From Clostridium sp. CS001 (GTDB lineage: Bacteria; Bacillota; Clostridia; Clostridiales; Clostridiaceae), in contig NZ_JAIZZN010000009.1 of NCBI RefSeq assembly GCF_020443565.1, forward strand, positions 62,001 to 126,000: DNA of 64,000 nucleotides, given 5' to 3'. The notes under the pieces are model-generated. The model was not told the DNA's origin, made no database searches, and saw nothing but the letters and a program-made list of their open reading frames with translations. The translations under genes were made by a program, and so were the position numbers. Positions within the stretch are counted from its first letter, which is position 1. Each line of letters opens with the position of its first letter. Of this stretch, positions 24,533 to 33,654 are shown in pieces.

Positions 24533-25623
24533 GCTTTAACTCCTTCCTTAAAAAATACAAGTATTGCGATAATCGTCATGTATAATAAATTAAATATCAC
24601 ATAATAGGGCTCAACATTATTGTTAATATTTTGCCTACTTATTTCATTGCCATATTTAAACGCTAAATATACAAGTAGTGGATACATTAAAAAGTAAAGC
24701 TTTTTCATCTCCATTTTATATGTAAAATCTTTTAAAGTATATAAACTTGCATAAGTGTTAATACTTATGCTTTTAAATGCAACTAAACTCCAAAATGTCA
24801 TAAAAATGTATCTATAATTATTAATTACTGTTACGGTTACACTTCCTAGCACTAATAAAAAGGACCAATTGTTTTTGGTCACAATATCCGGACCTAAATA
24901 ATAGGTGGTTATAAATACACACCATACATATACAATTATAACCAGTATTACGCTTACAAATGAAGATATCAGCATTTTATTTTTCTCTTTCAGAAAAGGA
25001 TAAATTAGTAAAATTATTTCTGCTCCAGAATAAGAAAAAATTGATTTTAGACTTCCCTTAAATATTGAATTAACCCCAGAACCAAATACAGGATAAATAT
25101 TTGTAATATCCGTCTCTCTCAAAGCTAATATAGGTGAGAAAAGTAGGATTATTGTAATATAAAAAGAAATCCCGCTAATCTTTCCTATTACTTTCAATCC
25201 TTTAGAAGATGCATAAATAATGCACATAAATAGGATAGCTATGATTTTAAAAGGAGTTAAAAATCCAACTATATAATTTCGCATTAGGTTAGTATAATAA
25301 CTTCCTATCATTGATGCAGTATAAATAAAGTAAGTTGCAAAAATGAAATTAAAAATACTTCCAAAAACTCTGCCAAAATATTTTTTACTTAAAATCAGTA
25401 TACTATCATTAGGGAATTTCTTACTTATATATCTTGCTATAATTACAACGTATAAGGGATATACCCCCCCTATTAAAGTTGAAATCCAGCCATCCTGATG
25501 AGCTTCTTTTACCACACCATTTGGAAGTGATAAAATACCTACTCCAACAATGCTACCGAAGATAATAAGTGCAAACTGATTTACAGTTAAGTAACTTTGC
25601 TTTTTATTAGAGCTACCTTCCAT
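24529..25623 (-). CDS. Spore germination protein GerAB family (B subunit, copy 1)
   Basis: A 364-residue multi-helix B subunit: LTVNQFALIIFGSIVGVGILSLPNGVV, HQDGWISTLIGGVYPLYVVIIARYIS, ILLIYPFLKEKNKM. It is the second gene, 8 bases after gerAA and overlapping the following gerAC by four bases, so the first three genes form a normal tricistronic gerA-type unit. The germinant is unknown; residues of the first helix (GVGILSLPNG) line the ligand pocket in the family. Confidence 0.9.
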   Translation of the reverse strand: MEGSSNKKQSYLTVNQFALIIFGSIVGVGILSLPNGVVKEAHQDGWISTLIGGVYPLYVVIIARYISKKFPNDSILILSKKYFGRVFGSIFNFIFATYFIYTASMIGSYYTNLMRNYIVGFLTPFKIIAILFMCIIYASSKGLKVIGKISGISFYITIILLFSPILALRETDITNIYPVFGSGVNSIFKGSLKSIFSYSGAEIILLIYPFLKEKNKMLISSFVSVILVIIVYVWCVFITTYYLGPDIVTKNNWSFLLVLGSVTVTVINNYRYIFMTFWSLVAFKSISINTYASLYTLKDFTYKMEMKKLYFLMYPLLVYLAFKYGNEISRQNINNNVEPYYVIFNLLYMTIIAILVFFKEGVKA

Positions 25624-25631
25624 TTCGTTCC

Positions 25632-27113
25632 CTACCTTTTTTTCTTAAACTTATACCTATAATCTGTCTGCCTTATTGGGTTTGTATTTGGAATTCCCTC
25701 TGGCCGCTTGTTCATCTTCCACAAAGGCGCTCTAATAAAGGTATCCTTTAAGTCACTTTTATGAAACTCAAAATAAGGTACACCTAAACTGTCTAAAGAT
25801 GAAAGATGAACTAAAATTAAAAACCATCCTACTGCTATTCCAAAGATACCCATAATATTTGCTAAAACTAGCATTGGAAACCGTAAAATTCTAATAGAAA
25901 GAGACATATCATAATTAGGAATTAAAAAGGTAGTAATTACCGTAATCCCCACTATAAGCAAAGTAGTAGGACTAACCATTTTAGATCTAATTGCTGTATC
26001 ACCTATAATAATACCACCCACTAAACTTAGTGTTTGAGCTATTTTAGTAGGTAACCTTAAGCCCCCCTCTCTTAAAAACTCCACAACTATTTCCATAGCC
26101 AAAATCTCTAAAAATGGAGTTAGTGCAATTCCTATCCTTGACTGAACAATGGGAGTTACAAATTTTATAGGTATAAGTTCTACATTAAATTTTATTAGTG
26201 TTAAATAAACAGAGGGTAGGGTAACAACAATAATAGCCGCCATAATCCTAAGAAGTCTTACAAAAGATGAAATTACTGTTCTTTGAGTATAATCCTCCAC
26301 AGCCTGGAAAAACTGCATGAATATTGCTGGATATGTAAGCACCAGTGGTGTTCCTTCTACAATAACAATTATTCTTCCCTCTAACATATTTGCAATAGCT
26401 CTATCTGGCCTCTCTGTGCTAAAGCATTGTGGAAAGACCGTGTAAGTATAATCTTCAATATATTGCTCAAGCTTTCCAGCTGATAGTACACTATCTGCAT
26501 CAATGGCTTCTATTCTCTTTTTTAATTCTTGCAGCACTTGCTTATCTACTATGTCATTTACATATGCCAATACCACATCACTCTGCAGTCGCGTTCCTAC
26601 TTTAAATGACTCAAAGGTGAGATTCTTATCCTTGACTTTTCTTCGAATAAGACTAACATTTATTTCTAAATTTTCTACGAAACCATCTCTTGGGCCTTTT
26701 GCTGCAGTTTCATTCATAGGCTCTATCATAGCCCTTTGTGTACCACCTGTAGTATCAGCTACTATTACTTCTAAAGCACCATTTATTAACACTACAGTTT
26801 TTCCTCTTTTAAGATGATCTAGTAAAAGATTTAAATCTGATTCTACTAATGTATTGCTCATTGAAATATATCTTTTGCAAAGATAATCTCCTATACCTAT
26901 CTTCCCATTTAAATTTTCTTCTATATGAAGCATAAGAGGATTTAATACATCCCTATCAATAATATCCTTGTTAGCAAGACCATTGACATAAATAATAGCA
27001 GCTTCTAAAGGCTGGTCAATGCCAATATAAAAATGCTTTACTACAATAGGACTTTGCCCGCCTAGCCCCTCTCTAATTAGCTCTATATTTCCACTTAGAT
27101 CTCCATTTTCCAT
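25632..27113 (-). CDS. Spore germination protein GerAA family (A subunit)
   Basis: The only A subunit in the cluster. GerA A subunits assemble into an oligomeric channel that releases ions after germinant binding. An N-terminal soluble domain (about 1-280: FYIGIDQPLEAAIIYVNGL, LLLDHLKRGKTVVLINGALEVIVADTTGG, RRKVKDKNLTFESFKVG) precedes a membrane domain (about 285-445) with PTKIAQTLSLVGGIIIGD and a basic cytosolic tail (RQTDYRYKFKKKR). I use the ATG at 27113 (GGTGAT upstream). In-frame GTG codons at 27125 and 27122 are alternatives. First gene of the seven-gene cluster. Confidence 0.92.
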   Translation of the reverse strand: MENGDLSGNIELIREGLGGQSPIVVKHFYIGIDQPLEAAIIYVNGLANKDIIDRDVLNPLMLHIEENLNGKIGIGDYLCKRYISMSNTLVESDLNLLLDHLKRGKTVVLINGALEVIVADTTGGTQRAMIEPMNETAAKGPRDGFVENLEINVSLIRRKVKDKNLTFESFKVGTRLQSDVVLAYVNDIVDKQVLQELKKRIEAIDADSVLSAGKLEQYIEDYTYTVFPQCFSTERPDRAIANMLEGRIIVIVEGTPLVLTYPAIFMQFFQAVEDYTQRTVISSFVRLLRIMAAIIVVTLPSVYLTLIKFNVELIPIKFVTPIVQSRIGIALTPFLEILAMEIVVEFLREGGLRLPTKIAQTLSLVGGIIIGDTAIRSKMVSPTTLLIVGITVITTFLIPNYDMSLSIRILRFPMLVLANIMGIFGIAVGWFLILVHLSSLDSLGVPYFEFHKSDLKDTFIRAPLWKMNKRPEGIPNTNPIRQTDYRYKFKKKR

Positions 27114-27255
27114 TGCAATCACCACGCCTTTTTTTATATATAAATAACTTTAAGATTTTAAATTGATTCTAACTTTGATTTCTATTATTATATAGTTTCT
27201 CTTATATAGTCTAAAATATCCACTTTTTTTTATCTTATAAAAATTAAAAATAAAA

Positions 27256-27293
27256 ACACCTTAATTTCTATATATTTTAAGAAATTAAGGTGT
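27256..27293 (-). terminator. Terminator of the aminopeptidase gene
   Basis: Minus strand: ACACCTTAATTT pairs with AAATTAAGGTGT and is followed by TTTTTATTTTT. It isolates the aminopeptidase from gerAA. Confidence 0.8.
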
Positions 27294-27359
27294 CTCATTA
27301 TTAATCTTTTCTTTTAAATTCTAATTCTTATTTTTATTACATTTTGATCTCAAATGTAT

Positions 27360-28589
27360 CTAAAATGTAAAATTCCCATTTTCAAATACAGATATTTCTT
27401 TTCCATTTTTTGTAATACCTATTATTTGCAAGTCTTCAGTTCCAACCATAAAATCTTCGTGTGTAAGAGAATCATTAACTCCTAATTTTGCAAGTTCCTC
27501 ATCATTGAGATTTTCACCATTTTTAATACACACTGGGTACGCTTTTCCAATAGCCAAATGACAAGATGCATTTTCGTCAAAAAGTGTATTATAAAATAAT
27601 ATATTTGAATTTGATATAGGAGAATCATGTGGCACTAATGCTACTTCACCAAGGTAACATGATCCTTCATCAGTTTCAATAAGACTCTTTAAAGTATCGT
27701 AGCCTTCTTCTGCTTTAAAATCTACAATTTTTCCTTCTTTAAAAGTAAGTGAAAACTTTTCAATTAGATTTCCATTGTAATTTAAAGGTTTTGAGCTTAC
27801 TACAATTCCATTAACACCAGTCTTTTTAGGAAGTGTAAATACCTCTTCCGTAGGCATATTAGCTATAAACTCTACTCCTTCAGGGGTATACTCTGAACCT
27901 CCAAGCCACAAGTGATCCTCTGGAAGCTCAACTTTAAGGTCAGTACCCAATGAATTTTTATATTGTAAATACTTGAATTTGTTTGAATTTAAAAAATCCA
28001 TACTTTTCTTTAACTTGCCTTTGTGTTCTTCCCATGAAGCAACAGGGTTCTCTGTATCAACTCTCACTACTTTAAATATGGAGCCCCAAAGCTTTTCAAC
28101 TGCTTCATCCTCTGATGATTCCGGGAAAACTTTTTTTGCCCAAGCTACAGTTGGAATTGATGCTACACACCAAACATTTCTATTGCTCATAAGTCTTTCT
28201 CTATATTCCTTTATAGCAGTACTAGCTGCTTTATTTGCTTTTGCCATTCTTTCAGAGTCAACCTCTTTCATAAGCTCAGGGTCTGAGGCTGAAATGCTTA
28301 AAAAAGCTGCTCCCTTGCGCACATTTGATAAGTAAAAATCTCTCTGCCAGTCTGGATATTCCCCAAAAATCTCTTCTGGTGCAAGCATAAATTTAATTTT
28401 AGAGGATAATTCATCTCTCCAATTCATAACTACTTCTCTAGCACCTTGCTCATAAGCAATTTTAGAAACCATTCTAGCAAAAGAAGCACATTCTATAGGC
28501 GAATTGACAACCAATGTTTGATCCTTTTGAATGTTAATTCCTGTCTTCACCAATAAGAGTGCATACTTTTCTAATAATTCATTATTCAT
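27360..28589 (-). CDS. M29 family aminopeptidase (PepS/AmpS type)
   Basis: M29 metallo-aminopeptidases remove N-terminal residues from peptides in the cytosol. The 409-residue protein matches family length and shows LLEKYALLLVKTGINIQKDQTLVVN at the start, NMPTEEVFTLPKKTGVNGIV (metal Glu region), YLGEVALVPHDSPIS, and NTLFDENASCHLAIGKAY with the His/Asp metal ligands. I start at the ATG at 28589, 8 bases after AAAGGAGAG; the frame runs 15 codons further upstream but without support. It has its own terminator. The IS605-type miniature element lies just upstream of its promoter region. Confidence 0.92.
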   Translation of the reverse strand: MNNELLEKYALLLVKTGINIQKDQTLVVNSPIECASFARMVSKIAYEQGAREVVMNWRDELSSKIKFMLAPEEIFGEYPDWQRDFYLSNVRKGAAFLSISASDPELMKEVDSERMAKANKAASTAIKEYRERLMSNRNVWCVASIPTVAWAKKVFPESSEDEAVEKLWGSIFKVVRVDTENPVASWEEHKGKLKKSMDFLNSNKFKYLQYKNSLGTDLKVELPEDHLWLGGSEYTPEGVEFIANMPTEEVFTLPKKTGVNGIVVSSKPLNYNGNLIEKFSLTFKEGKIVDFKAEEGYDTLKSLIETDEGSCYLGEVALVPHDSPISNSNILFYNTLFDENASCHLAIGKAYPVCIKNGENLNDEELAKLGVNDSLTHEDFMVGTEDLQIIGITKNGKEISVFENGNFTF

Positions 28590-28766
28590 AATAAAACTCT
28601 CCTTTACAATTAACATATACGTTATGTGTTTCATTAACTTTGTTTATAATAATTTAATCATATTCCTTTATATATTATACCATAAAAATCCAACATTAAA
28701 ATATTTCTCTCATGATTTTAACTGATTTTGTGCGAAATTCACAAACCTCTTAGGTGGGTGATTGAT
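28590..28766. other. Upstream region of the aminopeptidase gene up to the miniature element
   Basis: AT-rich DNA with no ORF of note. It ends in TTGAT (28762-28766), the sequence that would be the TnpA target and TnpB TAM in ISDra2-like elements. AACCT/AGGTGGG at 28744-28758 is a weak dyad. Confidence 0.4.
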
Positions 28767-28999
28767 AGCATATTATTATAAATGGTTCGATACCATTTAC
28801 AATAATTACATTTGTATAATTAGTATCAAATTGGTTATAATAATATTATAGGTTTTCAAATTACCGTAGGAACTACGGAAAGGGTTCACCTTAAAAACCC
28901 ATAGCCTTGGAAACTGATATCCCATAAAATAATATCCTACTTTGTAGGTTGGGAAGAATTATAGGAAGCCATCCACTTCTATAAGTGGTGGTAGTTCAC
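28767..28999 (+). mobile_element. Miniature IS200/IS605-type element (PATE) without transposase or TnpB gene
   Basis: A 233-bp stretch flanked on the left by TTGAT (28762-28766). Left-end hairpin: TAAATGGT pairs with ACCATTTA around TCGAT (28779-28799). Right-end hairpin: CCACTT/AAGTGG with loop CTAT (28973-28988), extended by CCA/TGG across a bulged T28972, followed by TAGTTCAC ending at 28999. Bulged-T subterminal hairpins and a TTGAT flank fit ISDra2-like IS605 elements. No ORF remains inside. It ends exactly at the base before the TAA of the neighbouring gene. Confidence 0.7.
28850..28999 (+). ncRNA. Candidate TnpB-type omega (re)RNA at the right end of the miniature element
   Basis: In TnpB elements the guide RNA scaffold is the 3' end of the element and the guide is the right flank. 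Here 28850-28999 can form several stems: CCGTAG/CTACGG at 28863-28878, GGGTT/AACCC at 28881-28901, CCTAC/GTAGG at 28936-28948, and the right-end hairpin. The guide would start TTAGGCTAGATCC at 29000. Start and structure are estimates. Confidence 0.5.
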
Positions 29000-31585
29000 T
29001 TAGGCTAGATCCATAATCTTAATAAGCATACTTCCAATTCCCACATTATATCCACTACAAGCATAGATTCCGTTTATGCTTGTAGTGGTAGTATCCTTAA
29101 TACTATCACAACTATTAGCAACAAGCACTAAAGGTAGTTTATCTGGGTCCAAATACATTCTTCTGGCTATGGTATTTACATTTTCAGAAAAATCGTCATA
29201 ATAAGTTTGTATGTTTGGAATTAGTTCATACACTCTCTGTAGTGTTTTGTTCTGCTTTGCCTCATTGTTTCTTAGAACCAATATAATTTGCTTCTCTATA
29301 TTTATAAAATCCTTTTGCATTTCTATGATTTCATTTAGGATGTGCTCTGTTGGTTCTTTTCCTTCTTCAATCCATATAATGATGCTTTTTTTATCTTTTA
29401 TTAAATCAGAAGCCTTTACTATATCTCCCTCTTTATCCATAAGATTAAAATCTTTAAGCTGATAATTCTCTAACAAGTCTAAAATTTTTGCATCCCTAAG
29501 GCTTATATTTACAACTTTTGTTTCCTTAGGATTAACCTGAAAAGTATACTTCGCTGCAAATATACTTCCATTAGGCAATCTATTAGAGGTTAAAATTCTA
29601 TAATGCCCGGGATTAACAGTAATGCTTATTTCATTTCCCACCGGTATATTTTCATCTAAAACAAGGGTTCTATAGACTCCATTTTCTAATGATGCTATAG
29701 TCCAATTTTGATAGTAGTAAAGGTCCTTTTTATCCATATTATTAATTAGAATCTGTGAATTTAATGTGTTATATTTATCCTCTACTTTTATAAATGCATC
29801 TTTGCTTTCATCATAATATTCTATAGATAAATCGCTACTATTTATCCTAGAAGGTATACCAAAGCTCCTACATATAGCAACAAATAAAATCTTTTTAGAT
29901 ATAAGGCTACCCATTCCCATTTTAAGCACTTCTACAGGGGTAGCATATAACTCTTCATATTCATGTTCTGGAAGTTCTGTGATATTTTCTTTAATAAACT
30001 TCCATAGCTTTGCAGGACTCTTTATAAAAGTCTCTTTTAAGTCATTATTAAAATGGTTAATAATATAGGGCCTAAAGTCTGTGATTTTTTCTAGGTATAT
30101 CCTTGGACAAAGTACATAGTTTAAATATATTTCTTCAGGATAACCCTTCAGAAAACCATCAACATTATTAATGTGAGAATTTAATATGTTACATTTACTG
30201 TCCACATAATCCTTCCTTGATAAAGACCTTAATAAGTTTACTCTGTTTTTTAAATCCTCATCATTACTGTGGCAATTTAAAAATTCTAATATCTCAGTAT
30301 AGTTTTCCATGGAGCTTAATAGAATGTTTCTAATTTCAAAATCATATTTATCTATGTGCTGTATTTTATCTATAGTTGCTATTATTTTACTAGTTTTTTC
30401 TTCTCTAATAGTATTGCAATATTCAAATCTTTTTTTCCCTTGGGCTTTCTCTTCTTTTGTTATCATGTAGGTCAAGACCCTTTTATCCATTGGCGGTACA
30501 ATATCAATATGCTCTACTTCTACCTCTTCCTCGTGCTCTACTGCATCATCAATGTTAAATATAATTTTACTTGAAGCTTTTGTATCAACTATTTTGCAAA
30601 TAAATTTATCATCTTTTACAACATGAATAGCTATTGTTCCAAGCCCAATATTTATCTTGGCTAATCCTTTTTCATCTGTATGCAATGTCGCTATTGGTGC
30701 TAGTTCAGAATAATTAAGTATTTCAAATCTCACCACTGCAGCCTCTACTGGCATATTTTCTGAATTTATAACCTTCACACAAAAATTTTTAAAGTCTGCA
30801 TACCTACTAATATTATTAGTGATAGTTACTGACTTATTCTTTGAGATTACATCCTCATTCTTACAATAATCAGAAAATACCTTACTGTGAATAACCATGG
30901 CTCTAGAAGCAGCTGCAGTAAACCATCCTTTGTCCAGCATTGGTTTTGGCTCACATGCTCCTATATAATGCCATTCTTCCTCACACCATACCTCCACCCA
31001 AGCATGATTATCATCGCAATGAGACCATTTTGGAGCGTATATCTGTCTTGCAGGTATTCCAACACTTCGAAGAGCAGTAACTGTAAAAATAGATTCTTCT
31101 CCACACCTTCCATAGGCACATTTAAGTAAACTTAGCGGTGAAATTGCCCGATCATCTGTTGATTTATAGGTTACATTTTCTGCGCACCAATAATTAACTT
31201 CTAATATCGACTCATGCATGGTTTTATTTTCTAATCTATGATGTATCATCTCATAAAATATTTTTCTGCAGTCTTCTATATTCTCATTGTTAATGCGATA
31301 GTGAAGCACGTAATTGAGGAAAATATCTTCTGGAATTTTATCTCCCCAAGGGGTGTTTTCCCTTAAAAATATAGCATGTTTAACATATTCATAAAACAGC
31401 TGAAAATCATAGCTTATGATATCACTTAAAGGCATTGTGGAATATAAGTATTCCATTAAAAATCTTTCCTCTTCCATGCATTTAGAAAGATTACAAAATA
31501 TATCTTCTTTCTTATATCCAAGTAAGTCTAGAGCCTTTAGGAATCTAGACTTTACATGTTGTTTTACCTCATCTGTGTACAGCAT
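29000..31585 (-). CDS. Transglutaminase-like protein with second degenerate copy and C-terminal thioredoxin-like domain
   Basis: An 861-residue cytosolic protein. The transglutaminase core has Cys161 in YGRCGEES, His194 in DNHAWVEVW and the third-residue region at YIGACEP. The catalytic dyad is intact, so a protease or amide-transfer activity is possible. A beta module (260-345) follows. A second transglutaminase-like stretch near 560-600 (GMGSLISKKILFVAICRSFGIPSR) lacks the Cys. Residues about 715-861 (DKKSIIIWIEEGKEP, KQIILVLRNNE) resemble a thioredoxin fold without CxxC. It sits 13 bases after cutC, likely in the ABC-F/MFS/cutC operon. A 233-bp IS605-type element abuts its stop codon; the substrate is unknown. 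Confidence 0.82.
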   Translation of the reverse strand: MLYTDEVKQHVKSRFLKALDLLGYKKEDIFCNLSKCMEEERFLMEYLYSTMPLSDIISYDFQLFYEYVKHAIFLRENTPWGDKIPEDIFLNYVLHYRINNENIEDCRKIFYEMIHHRLENKTMHESILEVNYWCAENVTYKSTDDRAISPLSLLKCAYGRCGEESIFTVTALRSVGIPARQIYAPKWSHCDDNHAWVEVWCEEEWHYIGACEPKPMLDKGWFTAAASRAMVIHSKVFSDYCKNEDVISKNKSVTITNNISRYADFKNFCVKVINSENMPVEAAVVRFEILNYSELAPIATLHTDEKGLAKINIGLGTIAIHVVKDDKFICKIVDTKASSKIIFNIDDAVEHEEEVEVEHIDIVPPMDKRVLTYMITKEEKAQGKKRFEYCNTIREEKTSKIIATIDKIQHIDKYDFEIRNILLSSMENYTEILEFLNCHSNDEDLKNRVNLLRSLSRKDYVDSKCNILNSHINNVDGFLKGYPEEIYLNYVLCPRIYLEKITDFRPYIINHFNNDLKETFIKSPAKLWKFIKENITELPEHEYEELYATPVEVLKMGMGSLISKKILFVAICRSFGIPSRINSSDLSIEYYDESKDAFIKVEDKYNTLNSQILINNMDKKDLYYYQNWTIASLENGVYRTLVLDENIPVGNEISITVNPGHYRILTSNRLPNGSIFAAKYTFQVNPKETKVVNISLRDAKILDLLENYQLKDFNLMDKEGDIVKASDLIKDKKSIIIWIEEGKEPTEHILNEIIEMQKDFINIEKQIILVLRNNEAKQNKTLQRVYELIPNIQTYYDDFSENVNTIARRMYLDPDKLPLVLVANSCDSIKDTTTTSINGIYACSGYNVGIGSMLIKIMDLA

Positions 31586-31598
31586 ATTTGCCCCCCTT

Positions 31599-32405
31599 TT
31601 AAAAAAACTTCTCCATGACCTTCCTAACCCTTGCTATTTCCTCACCTTCAGTTCTTAGAATCACATATTCGCTAAGTATAGGAAAGCCCATGCTTATATC
31701 TTCTTTTCTATATTTCATATCACTTTCAATTTCTATCTTTCCAGAAGTATGTACCGCATAGGCTTTAGTGTAGCTTATTATATCTTCTACATTGCCTGAA
31801 TTTATGCCACTTCCTATGAGAATTTCTATTTCTTCTTCTGATTTTTCCACCAGTTCTTTTAAAAGCTCTCTACCATCTGTGCATTTATTTTTCTGACCTG
31901 AAGTTAAAATACAATTTATCCCCAGCTTCTTCGCTTCTTCTAATGTAGCAAAAGCATCTTTGCACAGATCAAAGCAACGATGAAGAGTTATATACATTCC
32001 ATCACCTTCTGCTATGAGCTCTTTCATTCTAGCTATATCTAGTGTTCCATCTGGGTTTAATGTGCCTATAACTACTCCATTTGCACCAGCCTTTTTAAAC
32101 ATTTGAATATCTCTTTTCATTATTTCAAATTCATCTTCCGTGTAACAAAAGTCGCCATATCGCGGCCTTATTAAAACATTAATTTTTATATCGGTTTTTT
32201 CCTTTATTAATATAAATAAGTTTATATTAGGTGTAGTCCCACCAATGATTAAATTACTACAAAGTTCAAGACGATTTGCTCCACCTTTTACTGCTTCCAT
32301 AGCTGATTCTACTGAATCCACACAAGCTTCCAAAATAAATGACATAGGAATATACTCACTAGTATGAAAATCTAAATGTACTTGCCTATATCTTAGTTCA
32401 TTCAT
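31599..32405 (-). CDS. cutC: CutC family protein with an unusual N-terminal extension
   Basis: CutC proteins are TIM-barrel proteins historically linked to copper homeostasis; the true reaction is unsettled. From residue 21 the 268-residue protein follows the family: SFILEACVDSVESAMEAVKGGANRLELC, LIIGGTTPN, VLIRPRYGDFCYTEDE, GVVIGTLNPDGTLD, TLHRCFDLC, ILTSGQ. Residues 1-20 (NELRYRQVHLDFHTSEYI) are foreign to CutC and resemble the opening RQVHLDFHTS seen in some glycoside-hydrolase-like proteins. The strong AGGAGG precedes this extended start; the internal ATG at 32345 has only a weak site. Probably a fusion left by a deletion. Confidence 0.9.
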   Translation of the reverse strand: MNELRYRQVHLDFHTSEYIPMSFILEACVDSVESAMEAVKGGANRLELCSNLIIGGTTPNINLFILIKEKTDIKINVLIRPRYGDFCYTEDEFEIMKRDIQMFKKAGANGVVIGTLNPDGTLDIARMKELIAEGDGMYITLHRCFDLCKDAFATLEEAKKLGINCILTSGQKNKCTDGRELLKELVEKSEEEIEILIGSGINSGNVEDIISYTKAYAVHTSGKIEIESDMKYRKEDISMGFPILSEYVILRTEGEEIARVRKVMEKFF

Positions 32406-32429
32406 AACTCAATCCTCCTGTGTAATATA

Positions 32430-33608
32430 TTATTTATTTCTTCTAAGAACAATAATGTTTACTAAAGCCATAAGAGTTGCAATTAAAGCTAAAACTTTAA
32501 ATGAAAACTGCAATGAATACACATCACCAAGTTTACCTATAATAGGGAATATAACTATCATGTATAAACTAAATATCATACTTGCCATAGAAAGTATTGT
32601 GGCTCTTTTATCTGATGGTATCAATTTATTTGTATAGTCACCCACAGCGATGAAAATAATAGACTCAATACTGTTTATAATTATAAAAAACACGTAATAA
32701 TATTTACTTAAGGCCACTCCCCATATACATATAGAAATAATTAGGGGGAGTAATAATATTATTACTTTTTCCCCTACTTTCTTCTCAATCTTATGGGTTT
32801 GAGATGCTGTAATTGCAGCGCCAAATGCTGAAATAGCTAGTATTACACCAATATTTCCTTTTGAAATACCCTTACCTAGTAAATAGTTTTGAAAATAAAA
32901 GAAGATGCTTGTATTAAACATAAAAATCGCTTGTGAAAATAAGATTAAAAATCCTAATTTTTTATTCTCAGTTATAATCTTAAAGCTATCTCTTACTTGA
33001 TTTTTAAATATTTTGAAAGTTTTCTCTTCCACTTCCATTTTAACACTGGGTTCCTTAAAAGACAAAGCCTGCATTATTGATATTAAGCTAACAATTATAG
33101 TTACACCATAGGCATAACTGTAGCTAAACTTAGATAAAAACCCACCAAGTAGTAGTCCAAAGGTCTGAGCTGTTTGCATTATTATTTCGTTTACTCCTGA
33201 TATTTTCATATATTTTTCTTCATCACCAGTTTCTTTTAAGGAATCATATATCAAGGCTTCACCAGCTCCTGATTCTAGATTATAGGATAATGCTGTAACT
33301 ATGAATCCTATTGTAAACCCAAAGAAACTATTAGAATACACCATTATAATAGCGGATAATAATTGACCTATTCTTCCACAAATCCTACTAATTTTTCGTC
33401 CCCAAATATCTGCAACTGCTCCTGTAGGTATTTCCATGAAAAATGAAGTTATATGAAATATAGCCTCTATTAGGCCAAGTTGTGTTAATGTTAAGCCTTT
33501 TGATGCTAAATATATCATCCATATTCCATGTGTAAGATCAAAGTCTCTTAAAAATGTAAACACATAATTTTTAGGTATATTTTTTTTCAGTTCCTTTTTA
33601 TATTCCAT
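32430..33608 (-). CDS. Major facilitator superfamily transporter
   Basis: A 392-residue, 12-helix MFS transporter. Features: the first helices with GLIEAIFHITSFFMEIPTGAVADIWGRKISR (motif A-like loop D-x-x-GRK), and a second-half counterpart NIGVILAISAFGAAI. Close to the drug-efflux-like MFS group, but the substrate is unknown. I start at the ATG at 33608 behind GGGGGAAG rather than seven codons earlier. It lies between an ABC-F gene and cutC in the same direction; a 20-bp perfect palindrome just upstream (33631-33650) may be an operator. Confidence 0.85.
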   Translation of the reverse strand: MEYKKELKKNIPKNYVFTFLRDFDLTHGIWMIYLASKGLTLTQLGLIEAIFHITSFFMEIPTGAVADIWGRKISRICGRIGQLLSAIIMVYSNSFFGFTIGFIVTALSYNLESGAGEALIYDSLKETGDEEKYMKISGVNEIIMQTAQTFGLLLGGFLSKFSYSYAYGVTIIVSLISIMQALSFKEPSVKMEVEEKTFKIFKNQVRDSFKIITENKKLGFLILFSQAIFMFNTSIFFYFQNYLLGKGISKGNIGVILAISAFGAAITASQTHKIEKKVGEKVIILLLPLIISICIWGVALSKYYYVFFIIINSIESIIFIAVGDYTNKLIPSDKRATILSMASMIFSLYMIVIFPIIGKLGDVYSLQFSFKVLALIATLMALVNIIVLRRNK

Positions 33609-33630
33609 TTTACTTCCCCCATTTGCCATT

Positions 33631-33650
33631 AGATAGTGTTAACACTATCT
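33631..33650. promoter_or_regulatory. Perfect 20-bp palindrome, putative repressor operator
   Basis: AGATAGTGTTAACACTATCT, four bases upstream of the ABC-F stop codon and 23 bases before the MFS start. The form fits a TetR/MarR-like dimer operator. No such regulator gene lies next to it. Confidence 0.55.
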
Positions 33651-33654
33651 GCTA

